Below are positions 38,101-46,610 of a stretch of 64,000 nt of DNA, in pieces. The position numbers and the translations under genes were made by a program. The DNA is from Heliopora coerulea (lineage: Eukaryota; Cnidaria; Anthozoa; Scleralcyonacea; Helioporidae), in assembly GCA_030142905.1 (NCBI GenBank), contig JASJOG010000003.1:248001-312000 (forward strand). Reading direction: 5' to 3'. The notes beneath the pieces were generated by a model. The model saw only the letters and a list, made by a program, of their open reading frames with translations, made no database searches and was not told the DNA's origin. The number at the start of each line of letters is the position of its first letter. The first letter of the stretch is position 1.

Positions 38101-40933
38101 TATCATTTTCTGAGTATCGAGCTTGAAGATCGTTCATCTACTTCAGAAGTTACTTAATTGTACTGACAGGGAGAGAGAGAGGCTGAAGATTGAATACTAC
38201 AATGTACGTCGTAATGTCGAGGTAAGACTTCGCCAAATTAAGAACCAATGGTGGCTTGATCTTTCTGTGGAAGTTCAATCTGCATATGATAGAAAGGATT
38301 CTAAGAAGCTTTATAGTCTGCTCCATCAAGCTTTTGGCTCCAAATCGTCATCTGTGGTCCCTTTGAAGTCAAAAGACGGTTCAACCACATTTATAACTCC
38401 TAATGAAATCATGAAGCGTTGGACTGTGCACTTTACTGATCTTTTCTTCAATCCATCATTAGTAGATGATGCAGCCATTGACAACATTCCACAGCGCGAT
38501 TGCATTGACAGCCGTGATGAGGAACCCTCTCTGGATGAAACCATAAACTCTATTAAGCAAATTAATACTGGCAAAGCTCCTGGTCTTGATGGCATTTCGG
38601 TAGAGCTCCTACGTCATGGTAGTGAGAATCTTAACCACACGGTTCGTTCATGATTCTGGACATCTGCCGCGGTTCACCCGTCCCTTAAGACTGGGTGGAT
38701 GCGATTCTTATCACACTGTATAAATGTAAGGGCTCCAAGACCAAATGCGGTGATTATCGTGGCATTTCTCTTCTTGAATCTGTAGGCAAGGTCTTTGCTA
38801 GACTGCTTCGAAATCGGCTCACTAATTTGGTTTGTCCTGAAGTCATTCCTGAGGCACAGTGTGGTTTTCGATCAGGAAGAGGTACTGTTGATATGGTCTT
38901 TACGGCTAAACAACTCCAGGAAAAGTGTATTGAACAGCGTATATCTTTGTATCAAATCTTTGTTGATCTCACCAAGGCATTCGACACCGTCAATCTTGAT
39001 GCTCTCTGGAGAATCTTAGGTAAAATTGGGTGTCCTCCAAGCTTTATCGACACGTTTAGGCAACTCCATCGCAATATGAAGGCTCAAATCAATTTCAATG
39101 GCCAGCTTTCAGAACAAATATTTGTCGACAACGGCGTGAAGCAACGTGACATCCCTGCTCCGACGCTTTTTTCAATCTATCTTTCTGCCATCCTCTGGTT
39201 TGCATTTCATGATTGTAACCTTGGTGTGATGATTCGTTTTCGTACTACGGGCAAAGTTTTTGATCTTCGGAGGTTTAATGCGAAGTCAAAGACCACAGAC
39301 TGTCTTGTGCTGATGATGCTGACCTTGTTGCACATTCCGTTGAGGATATGCAGGACATTATGGATCGTTTTGCGAGTGCCTGTAAATGTTTTGGACTGAC
39401 CATTAGCTTGGATAAAACAAAGGTAATGTTCACGCCAGCACCTGGTGAGGAATATGTCGAGCCTGACATTTACGTTTATGGAACCAGGTTGAAAGTCGTG
39501 AAGAGTTTTGTCTATCTTGGTAGCACTCTGGCTAGCGATGGCTCCTTAGACATTGAGATCAAAGAATGAATCAGCAAGGCATCAGTAGCGTTTAGGAATC
39601 TGGAAGACAGGGTTTAATCGGATCGGAACATCACAATTAATACCAAGCTTGCTGTGTATGCGACTTGTGTGCTGACCTCTCTTTTATATGACTCTGAGAC
39701 GTGGACCTTGAATCAACATCAAGTTAAGGTTCTCGAAAGTTTTCACCAATATTACCTTAGGCATCACTTGGGGATCAAATGGGAGTATTTAACACCAGAT
39801 ACAGAGGTATTGCAGAAAGCTAAGAGTGCAAGTATCTCCATGCGTGTAATGAAAAGTCAGATGAGGTGGACTGGTCATTTTGTAAGAATGGGAGATGACA
39901 GGCTTCCTAAGCGTCTTTTTTATGGAGAGCTTTCTGAGGGCAAGTATCCTCAGCATAAGCCAAGGAAAAGATTTAATGATAACATCAAGGATAACATGGG
40001 ACGCATGCAGATTAATGCAGAGAGTTGGGAAAGCCTTGCTGATGGGCGTGATAAATGGAGAGCTCACATACACAAGGGACTTGAGGAATATGAGTCAAGC
40101 CGAATCTCTCGTGCAGAACTCAAGCGTGCGACTCGTAAGCAGGATATCTCAAACATTCTCAGTAATCTAGGTCATGTCTAGACATGCAATGTTTGCTCTC
40201 GCATTCCGTTATCTAAAGCAGGTTATGTCAACCGTATGAAATCGCTCCATTCACAGAGTTCTGCCCCTCGTAGAGCAGCTTGCAACTTTCCTGTACATAA
40301 TTCCTCTGTGCACGCTTGTACCATATGCCCCAAGGTCTGCAAGTCTGCTGGTGGGCTCAAACGTCATCTTTTGGTTCACAACAAAGGGACACCGGCCGCT
40401 GCAAATTAGAAGGCACCTTTCGAATGCTCAATCTGCAATTTGGTATGCAAATTTGCTGCCGGTTTGAAGAACCACCTCAGAGCACACGGACGACGCAACG
40501 CAGACGAGTAATAGTGGAGGAATGGCAATGATCTGTCAAGACGTAGCAATCAATCAACACATATGTACATATATGTATATGTGTCTATGTGTATATATGT
40601 ATATATGTATGTATATATGTGTGTATGTATGTATGTATGTATGTATGTATGTATGTATGTATGTATGTATGAATGTATGTATGTACGTATGTATGTACAA
40701 TGTATGTACAGCAAATTCCAAAAATTATGGCACAAAACATATAAACATATCAAGAGCTCTGTATCTTCATTTTACACTCACTTCGACAGTCAGTGAAGAT
40801 ATGCTATGTGTTTATGGGTACATTCATAGACCATTTCAATGTATAAAGGTTCATTGAAGTATTCATAGGAAGATTTACCTATACGTGCTTTTTACAATAG
40901 CATGTTTGTGTTTGCCTAAATTTATGCGATTTG

Positions 40934-40981
<48 letters not shown>

Positions 40982-41924
40982 CTAAAATTCATTAAGTATT
41001 CATGAGGAAAAGACAAAAGAAAATCGTAAGAGTATCGGATCTGTATATGTGATAAAGACACGTGTGCCTTTGCATGTGAAGAAGAAGTTCAATTTTTTCG
41101 GCTTACGAAAGATAAATTTCCAAACTTCCTTCGCGAATTAACGTATTAGGGGGGTTCATTTTAGAAGAAATTTAAAAAACTCGCAGTTCGTGCTTTATCG
41201 GGTCTAAAACACTCAGCTATCGCCTCGTGTTTTAAATCCCGATAAAGCACTCCTGTTCCGTTTTCGAATGTGCCCTCCGTGATTCCGAATCACTGAGGGC
41301 ACATTCAAAACAAGATACCATAACCACACCAGCTCCTTCAGAAATCCCAAATGTAAACACGCTACTGAACTTAGTAAATATATTGGAACTTAAGAGTCAA
41401 ACGTCCAACACTCGATCAAATGGAAAATAGTGAAACAGTGTAAGCCCTATTCCGACAAAACCAAGAGATGTAACCTATGCCTGTATGAAAAGTTTATTAT
41501 AATTTGCCATCCAGAACTAAGCTCGCTGAACACTAGAAACGAATTTATATCGACATGTAAGCATAGGAAAAAATACTTGCTATGCAGCCAATAACCGGTC
41601 AACCTTTAACGCATCTAATTTATTCATAACACCGTAATCACATTCCATCCTCACAACGTCATACGCGTGATAGATCAAATTCCATACATATACAGTTTCA
41701 AGTTAACTGAGCAGCAACATCAAACGCGACAATCACCTGACTAGTGTGGTAAGCTCCGCTTACCATACGAAACAAATTTGTTGTGATTAAAAATTTTAAA
41801 TGGAATAATTCAAGTTTGTCCATTCGTCATACTGTTCCGCCTTATTCCGGTATCGAGCACTCTACTCACATGATTCTAAACTTGCTACTTGTCTATATAT
41901 ATATAGACAAGCGCGACTTGTCTA

Positions 41925-41970
<46 letters not shown>

Positions 41971-42218
41971 CACTAAAATGGCTCTCATTCCAACATATAA
42001 TAAGCATAGATTAGTCACCATTAGTCACCAAATGGTCAAAAAAAGAAGACTTCTGTAGAAGACTTATTAAGTTGTCGAAAAGTACAGAAGATTTTAGAAC
42101 ATGTCGTGGTGACTAATGTATATATGAATATCCTGGACTCTCCCGTCGATTTCGACGTATGAGAATCCAACAACTAAGTTCAGTTTGAGTGTTTGTGTCT
42201 GAGATGGCATATATATAT

Positions 42219-42263
<45 letters not shown>

Positions 42264-42648
42264 CAAGTGTCCCAACTCCACTCGGCAGCAGAAAAACCAT
42301 ATAGTAAACAAATTAATGCTACCACGACTTGAAGAATTTTTAAAAATATATTATATTTTGGTTATTTAAATTTTCGGCCGTATGAAGCGGCCTTCATCAG
42401 AAATATAAGTACATAAAATGAATGACAAACATTTTATAAACTACTACAGGAAGTAATTAAAATACATGAAGTAATTAAAATACAAAAAATTACTGCTGCG
42501 AAAAATCATGTGTACTATTCATCCCTCCCACATTGGTTAATGATGTACCTATCCAAAAATTTTCACACTTTCTTAAATTTTCGTTGTTTTGGTCAATTAG
42601 AATAAACTTCAAACAAAATTCTTCAAGTCGTGGTAGCATTAATTTGTT

Positions 42649-42691
<43 letters not shown>

Positions 42692-42869
42692 AAAGGTGAG
42701 GATCAGGAAGGTTGCAATGTTGGTTTGAAAATGAAGAGCGCTCAATACCATACCAGTAGAGCGAATAAAGAAGTAAAATAGACAAAATTTTCAGCAGTTG
42801 CCTGATGATCGCCTGAGAGCGTGAAACACAGAGTAGCGACAGCAAAAAATTTTGTCTATTTTACTTCTT

Positions 42870-42902
<33 letters not shown>

Positions 42903-44851
42903 GTAGATTAATCAAGGAGACCACAAATTACGTTTCGACTACATGTCTATATATAAACTCTTATGCGATAGACTATTGAGTGCTCAATTCTTTGAAAGTT
43001 TAGAGCGAGACGAAATGAAAGTAAAATTAATTGAAATATTATATTTATATACATTTCAATTAATTAGTGAAGTAACAATGTGAATAATTAACATATGGAT
43101 TAATAAAGTTTTTAAGTTTTATTCTGAGGATTCACATTTATATTTCGATGTACTTGAATGGCGTGGCTGTGATGGCTCACATCTTCAAAATAGTCAGCAA
43201 ACATGGCCATATGGACGCATTTGTTTTATGAGTAACACGCAATATTCACGTCCGAATTTGTTTTTACTGAAGACAACTGAAGTGATTTACCGAACTTATT
43301 TGCGAACTGAGCTGAAAGAGAATGTGTTCCTTGTATTGATTTGGTTACATTGCATTAATTGCTGTAGTACTTTTGGCGATACTCTGACATTATTATTTGA
43401 ACGATTCGTTTTTCTTGTTTATTTTATATTTAGGTGTCAGAATATATAACACCACAAAAATTTAAGCACTGGGAAAACGTCGGTAGAGAATTAGGTTTTG
43501 CTTATACAGCAAGTGGTCCTTTGGTCCGGTCGTCCTACAAAGCTGGTAATGTATTTTCATCTCATTTGTATAATCAACTGTGATATTGCAATAACCACTC
43601 CCTTTTTGATCTGCTAAGACAACCAGAATGATCGCATTATTCGTCAAATCAACGTTGGGTTTCTTAAAATAGTTGAGAAAGTGCTCCCATCGTAAAGCGA
43701 ACAAAGAAATTATAATACTTTCGTACTTAGTGCACCGAGAATCTAGTCATATTTTGGGGCCTGTGGAAGGTTTAAACTTGTTGAGGTTTGCTGGAGGTAT
43801 TTCATTCACCACAAAAATATATTAATAGATTCCTTATAGCAAGGATTCAGTTTTTATCATCATCCACTTCACTTATTACCCTCATTTAACAGCTGGATTC
43901 TCTTCGTGATTTACTTCAGCAGGGTACTTTGCGGTCTTGCTTAATTGTATTGCTTCAGAGGAGTACTTTGTAGTATTTTCTTTTTGAATACAAATGTATC
44001 ATTCCTCATATTCATGAGGACTGAACTTTTCATTTCAATCTCTGCAAACATTCCTTACCATACATCCAGAGAAGAGAGTCCGTTGACCAATACGCCAGTT
44101 TCTGAACTATTTAAAACCATAAAGTCCTCCATTGTCTAATTGTATACCGCATGGAAAACTGGAGCCAACGGATAATTCATGAAAGAAACAAAGCATATGT
44201 GGAGTTGACTGAGACATAGCATTGGTCTTGCACCAGTAATACTTTCCACCGGCTTTTCAAATAACCTTGCAAAATTTTTTACTCGACCGATGCCATGTCT
44301 TAGTTACTGCCACATCTTTTTTGATTTTATCTGGCCTTATTATTTAATGTCATGCGGTATGAACATGCGCCATGGGGTATGAAATCAACCTATGATAATA
44401 TCCTCAGCAGCCGCCATGCAAGCCGCCAGCTCTTAGTTCAACTTCATTATGGCGTTTCTGCAAATAACTTGGTTTCGTTGGTGTGAGTAAAAGCTGTAAG
44501 GGGAATGTGCTTGATGATTTATTGGATGAGTAAATTAAAGGTTTAATTTTCAAAATTTCATTGAAAGTATCATAACCAAAAACGTTTGGCTTGCTTACTC
44601 TGTGAAATTCAACCGAAACCTTTAAGTTCAGTGGCAAGGTACAATCGTTTTGACTTAAATTGCGGCTACATTGGAGTATGTGGCATGGCTATTTTTGATC
44701 ATTTTAACGAAAGAAATTTAATTGAGAAATTAGATCTCACGTTAATATTTTATGTCTTACAGGTGAGTTCTTCTTGGCTAACCTGGTACATAAACGGAAA
44801 ACGCCGAACAACTCAAGTTTCGGTCCTACGCCAGTCAATCAGAGTTTGTAG
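23111..44851 (+). CDS. LIAS: Lipoyl synthase, mitochondrial (11 exons)
   Basis: Exons: 23111-23173, 25493-25647, 26111-26204, 29961-30041, 31189-31345, 31977-32034, 34193-34321, 36172-36317, 36859-36929, 43434-43545, 44763-44851. All introns are GT-AG and phases chain, giving 384 residues, close to the usual animal length. The radical-SAM enzyme inserts two sulfurs into octanoyl groups on lipoyl-dependent proteins in mitochondria (family knowledge). Seen here: a basic N-terminus; auxiliary-cluster cysteines C106, C111, C117; SAM-cluster motif CTRGCRFC (C137, C141, C144); and RSSY (350-353), which supplies the serine ligand. Every catalytic motif is intact, so the gene looks functional despite 6.5 kb of mobile DNA in intron 9. 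Likely polyadenylation signal AATAAA at 45076. Confidence 0.95.
24246..24270. repeat. Short palindrome in LIAS intron 1
   Basis: Arms TCATCAGAACTT and AAGTTCTGATGA around a single C. Function unknown. Confidence 0.6.
24572..25140 (-). other. Coding-like block in LIAS intron 1, unassigned
   Basis: On the minus strand, 25135-25005 reads [20 protein letters not shown] followed by [15 protein letters not shown], and after a stop and a possible acceptor (tgtgcag at 24912) a 114-codon frame continues with [34 protein letters not shown] and ends at 24572. Two long frames of normal protein composition in AT-rich intron DNA suggest an exon pair or a decayed gene copy. Donor and acceptor phases do not agree as I read them, and I recognise no family. 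Confidence 0.3.
25493..25647 (+). CDS. LIAS: LIAS exon 2
   Basis: Begins DIVRNLFGN after acceptor attcag; ends KGTR with a split arginine codon. Lipoyl-synthase N-terminal region, typically variable. Confidence 0.85.
26111..26204 (+). CDS. LIAS: LIAS exon 3
   Basis: Encodes (R)[17 protein letters not shown]...KLST; RLPPWLK is highly conserved in lipoyl synthases. Donor GTAAGT. Confidence 0.95.
26205..29960. other. LIAS intron 3
   Basis: 3.8 kb, AT-rich. No TIR, LINE or SINE that I can define. The minus ORF at 28536-28823 resembles nothing known to me and is left out. Confidence 0.45.
29961..30041 (+). CDS. LIAS: LIAS exon 4, auxiliary cluster cysteines
   Basis: [16 protein letters not shown]: the C-x4-C-x5-C motif binding the auxiliary 4Fe-4S cluster that is sacrificed as sulfur donor (family knowledge). 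Phase 0 both ends. Confidence 0.95.
30717..30860 (-). mobile_element. tRNA-derived SINE, minus member of an inverted pair
   Basis: Minus strand has A-box-like 'taactcgcttggcagagca', B-box 'ggttcgtttcccatcc', then 'ggaggctcaagagtagcatttttcac'. The same tail occurs on the plus strand at 30903-30975. Confidence 0.55.
30870..30975 (+). mobile_element. tRNA-derived SINE, plus member of an inverted pair
   Basis: 'ggtcgctggttagtttccca' followed by 'ggaagctcaagagttgcgtttttcgcac' is homologous to the minus copy. The two copies face each other within LIAS intron 4. Confidence 0.5.
31189..31345 (+). CDS. LIAS: LIAS exon 5, radical-SAM motif
   Basis: [16 protein letters not shown] holds the C-x3-C-x2-C that ligates the SAM-binding 4Fe-4S cluster; then [14 protein letters not shown]. 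Splits an Asp codon at the donor GTAGGA. Confidence 0.95.
31977..32034 (+). CDS. LIAS: LIAS exon 6
   Basis: 58 nt: (D)[18 protein letters not shown]. The donor at 32035 (GTAGGA) must be used, since reading on meets TAG at once. Confidence 0.9.
33422..33452 (+). ncRNA. Decayed hammerhead-like motif in LIAS intron 6
   Basis: 'ttggacaaaggaccttcactcgaaacttc' keeps the CUUC-capped hairpin and GAAA but lost the CUGANGA core. Related to 4951 and 12660, with the shared downstream 'gggcagttcctga'. Confidence 0.3.
34193..34321 (+). CDS. LIAS: LIAS exon 7
   Basis: (K)[17 protein letters not shown]...[23 protein letters not shown] and HNVET are core lipoyl-synthase signatures. Confidence 0.95.
35570..35770. 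repeat. Degenerate ACCTRY-type simple repeat
   Basis: Run of imperfect 'acctgtacct / acctacac' hexamers in LIAS intron 7. Confidence 0.6.
35775..36060 (-). mobile_element. tRNA-derived SINE
   Basis: Minus strand starts 'tggtggcacagtggtagtgc' (A box), has 'gggttcgattccggcc' (B box) and then a body with 'ggtactccggtttcctcc'. A 'gtaaaggtaaag' tail lies at the left end. The body motif recalls a conserved block seen in vertebrate V-type SINEs, a similarity from memory only. Confidence 0.6.
36172..36317 (+). CDS. LIAS: LIAS exon 8
   Basis: [20 protein letters not shown]...[22 protein letters not shown] and K-SIMLG-GE are family hallmarks. Confidence 0.95.
36750..36786 (+). ncRNA. Hammerhead-like hairpin remnant in LIAS intron 8
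   Basis: AAGAUGA, hairpin CCCG-AUAU-CGGG, then UCGAAAC. It keeps GAUGA and GAAA around a strong hairpin but lacks CU before GAUGA. Probably decayed. Confidence 0.25.
36859..36929 (+). CDS. LIAS: LIAS exon 9
   Basis: (D)[34 protein letters not shown] is a conserved block. Followed by the 6.5-kb intron 9. Confidence 0.95.
37709..37780 (-). tRNA. tRNA-Thr(GGT)-like SINE head
   Basis: Mirror copy of 38024-38095. See that entry for the fold. Confidence 0.45.
38024..38095 (+). tRNA. tRNA-Thr(GGT)-like SINE head
   Basis: 72 nt fold as a cloverleaf: acceptor GTCTCGG/CTGGGGC with G-T pairs, D arm GCTC/GAGC, anticodon loop CCGGTCA (GGT at 34-36, but C instead of T at 33), T arm GCGGG/CCCGT with loop TTCGATC. 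No encoded CCA. The odd position 33, a mismatch in the anticodon stem and its place in a duplicated repeat argue for a SINE head over a working tRNA. Confidence 0.5.
40187..40511 (+). pseudogene. C-terminal C2H2 zinc-finger array of the RTE-like LINE
   Basis: In frame with the preceding ORF after TAG at 40179. Fingers: [16 protein letters not shown]...H (degenerate), [21 protein letters not shown] and [21 protein letters not shown], with one stop (TAG) between the last two; ends at TAA 40509. Confidence 0.65.
40560..40700. repeat. (TATG)n microsatellite at LINE 3' end
   Basis: About 14 clean TATG units at 40618-40690 flanked by degenerate ones, directly after the LINE. Confidence 0.85.
40939..40979. 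repeat. (TA)n tract
   Basis: About 20 TA units. Further (TA)n tracts at 41925-41967, 42219-42257, 42653-42687, 42880-42901 separate the Penelope-related segments of intron 9. Confidence 0.85.
41190..41307. repeat. Two adjacent hairpin-forming inverted repeats
   Basis: First: GTGCTTTATCGGG... (41190-41212) with its complement at 41227-41250. Second: GAATGTGCCCTC (41266-41277) with GAGGGCACATTC (41295-41306). They directly precede the GIY-YIG fragment, as does the 61-bp palindrome in the other copy. Confidence 0.7.
41313..41594 (+). pseudogene. Penelope-like element GIY-YIG C-terminus, decayed
   Basis: One frame from 41313 to TAA 41592: [24 protein letters not shown], a stop, then [27 protein letters not shown] and [29 protein letters not shown] and N-R-E---C-H--K are the C-terminal half of the Penelope-like GIY-YIG endonuclease. 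Matches 63056-63469 domain for domain. The catalytic Y-IG part is missing. Confidence 0.75.
41731..41788 (+). ncRNA. Hammerhead ribozyme, fully folded but core-mutated
   Basis: Stem I AAUCAC/GUGAUU; core CUGACUA (position 8 is U instead of G); stem II GUGUGGUAAGC/GCUUACCAUAC with loop UCC; GAAA; stem III CAAA/UUUG; U16.1 and U17 directly before stem I. All geometry is right for a type I hammerhead; the G8 change should abolish cleavage (established hammerhead chemistry). Confidence 0.65.
42299..42656. mobile_element. Element with perfect 42-bp inverted termini between (TA)n tracts
   Basis: 42299-42340 and 42615-42656 are exact inverse complements ('atatagtaaacaaattaatg' outward end). The interior has no ORF but a minus-strand hammerhead-like motif at 42358-42408. 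Both outer sides run into (TA)n. Confidence 0.75.
42358..42408 (-). ncRNA. Hammerhead-like motif, minus strand
   Basis: CUGAUGA, A, hairpin GGCCG-CUUCAUA-CGGCC, GAAA, AUUUAAAU, A. UUAUAUUU before the core can pair with AAAUAUAA after it, but four unpaired bases intervene, so the fold is less tight than at 42797. Confidence 0.45.
42765..42872 (+). mobile_element. 27-bp hairpin carrying a hammerhead ribozyme
   Basis: Perfect arms 42765-42791 and 42846-42872 ('aaagaagtaaaatagac' and complement) extend stem I of the ribozyme at 42797-42840. (TA)n follows. No ORF. Shape suggests a minimal, ribozyme-only derivative. Confidence 0.65.
42797..42840 (+). ncRNA. Hammerhead ribozyme, intact core
   Basis: Stem I GUUGC/GCGAC; CUGAUGA exact; stem II CGC/GCG with loop CUGAGA flanked by U-U; GAAA exact; short stem III CAC-A-GAG with an A-A mismatch; U16.1, A17 (GUA cleavage triplet). 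Compared with 63554, stems I and II vary in a compensating way. Minimal stem III suggests it works as a dimer, as described for Penelope-like hammerheads. Confidence 0.7.
43434..43545 (+). CDS. LIAS: LIAS exon 10, RSSY motif
   Basis: [20 protein letters not shown] then [20 protein letters not shown] is the C-terminal signature that contributes the Ser ligand. Confidence 0.95.
44763..44851 (+). CDS. LIAS: LIAS exon 11 and stop
   Basis: (G)[20 protein letters not shown]...NQSL, TAG at 44849. GEFFL-NLV is conserved; the last 15 residues are lineage-specific. Confidence 0.9.
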
Positions 44852-45075
44852 TTTCGCGTAAATTAATTAAGGTTTCTGTGAACTCTTACCCAAATCAACA
44901 TGTTGGGTGTTTGATTTACGGTTGTCAAATATTTTTCTATTTTACAATAGAGTTACACGTAACAAAGTTGTTTCGTCGCACAATCTACCCCATATATCTG
45001 TATAAAGGAATGGCAACATGTAATAAATTATTCCAGAAAACCTATCACGGGCTGACGAAAAATATTATTTCGTTC

Positions 45076-45081
45076 AATAAA
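45076..45081 (+). terminator. Probable LIAS polyadenylation signal
   Basis: AATAAA 225 nt beyond the LIAS stop, the first canonical hexamer after it. Confidence 0.45.
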
Positions 45082-46610
45082 GAAGAAGTATCAAGCTAAT
45101 TAACGTGAGATACATTAACAGAAACGCTCAGTTGTTAGACAAACGTCCCTTTGTAATATCTGTCAACAGGATTTATGACTGCCTTAATTGAAACGAATTT
45201 CTTCCCTAGCATTACACTTTTGTCCTTCATCACCAAAAGATACATTTTCACCTTTATTTCTGAATATTCAAAACTGCAAAGGTTAAGTTTTATTATTTTA
45301 AGTTTAGAATAGATATAGTTATTATCTGTTTCACTATTGTTATACAAATAAATTACTGACATTACGAGAATCCCATCTTAAAAGTTTAAATCATACTACT
45401 GAGTATGAGTACTGAGTTTCACATGATGGTTTATCCGAGGTCTTATTGCTCTAAAATTAATACTAGGTGAATTTTTCGGGGAAAGAAAGCGGGTCAGTAT
45501 TTTGAAGTAGTTCAGTTGATGTTAAACTGATTCAAGGTCAACCAAGTAGGGTGAAAAGGTATCATGTTTTAATTTATTTACCTGTTTGTCGAAATAATCT
45601 TGTATCAGAAATGAGAAACTTGGTACTGTACAAGCCTAATTCAGTCTGATAGTCTAACAGAAAATAAAATAGTTTAGGTAAATGTTGAAGAAAGTGGAGA
45701 ATTTGGTGAAGACAAAATTAATGAAATGCTTAGGTTAAATGAAACATCATCACATCGGAGATTTCCGGCCAAAAAGTAAATAATTTGAGTACAGAAAATT
45801 GAAAAGTGTAATTAGTCGGTATATTACTTTTCTCACTCATCCGTGCTTCACTTGCTATGTTTGTTTCATCGGCACACGTGTTTGCGGGTGAATGCAAGAG
45901 GCAAGTCAGTTAATCCTTATCGGTTATGTAAACGAGAAAGAGAACTTGTCACACATTTGAGTTTCGTGGAACTCCGCGTCAAATCGTATGTTGCCTTGAT
46001 ATAGTTTGGTTAGTCTTGGGTATCAGAATTGTGTCGAAAGGTTTTTAAGATGTAACAAAATTAATAATCACGTTCAGCTTTCCTTTATCCAAATTGATTA
46101 GTAATTTATTGTCTTCATGAAATAAAGATATGTTTGAGTTGACTGTCCCTTTCCGAAACCTGCTTACTCGAGAGTATGTTATTGCACTCCAGACAGTCAG
46201 AAAACGCGTTTCTAGATCATAATTTCAAATATCTGTGCTACGACGGAAAGTACATGAGTTGGTAGTGCTCTCAGATTTATTCCGAGACTTGCAAATAGAT
46301 AATTGAAACTTTCAATTCATCCGGAACACCTGTTAGTACGGTTTGACTAAAAATTTCAGAGGAGTATTCTATTACATTTGCTGAGTAGTTCAACAACTTT
46401 ATCGATATCATACGTCCTGCTGCTTTACAGATTTTAACTCTTTTTCGATTCGAATCCGATTTTCATTATTTTGCTCTTGCTAACGCCAGACGATTTTCCT
46501 CGTGACAGAGAGACGTCTCTTAACAAAGTGTTAGCGTAGCATGGGCAATATTGTGCTTATTGAACTATTGGTTTGGATCATACGGTGATAAAATCTAAAC
46601 TTGTGGTTGC
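45082..46610. other. Intergenic DNA downstream of LIAS
   Basis: No coding exon, RNA gene or clear repeat found. Confidence 0.45.

Larger units (their letters stand above)
37619..38142. mobile_element. Fold-back pair of tRNA-SINEs with 14-bp target duplication
   Basis: TCAGAAGTTACTTA occurs at 37605-37618 and 38143-38156; removing the insert restores the LINE frame (...HQKLLNCTD). The insert is a near-perfect inverted repeat: tRNA-like units at 37709-37780 (minus) and 38024-38095 (plus), each with the same flanks. The outer 75 bp of the left copy (37619-37695) is also inverted at 37865-37935 in the loop. The long duplication points to LINE-type (target-primed) insertion. Confidence 0.8.
37338..40560 (+). 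mobile_element. RTE-like LINE, 5'-truncated, with C-terminal C2H2 fingers
   Basis: Begins inside the ORF before [14 protein letters not shown]; the AP-endonuclease is missing. It is split at 37605-38156 by a fold-back SINE insert, then resumes in frame. Reverse transcriptase motifs: [54 protein letters not shown] (in a shifted frame near 39310) and YLGS. The C-terminal domain [19 protein letters not shown] is typical of RTE/BovB-type ORFs. Frameshifts lie near 38650 and 39230-39350, with stops at 39567, 39616 and 40179. The 3' end runs into a TATG microsatellite. Confidence 0.8.

Noticed and set aside
40550..40857. Cys/Met/Tyr-rich ORFs across the TATG tract
   Set aside because: Pure translation of a microsatellite.
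41783..42845. Ile/Tyr-rich ORFs across (TA)n tracts
   Set aside because: Microsatellite translation, no other support.
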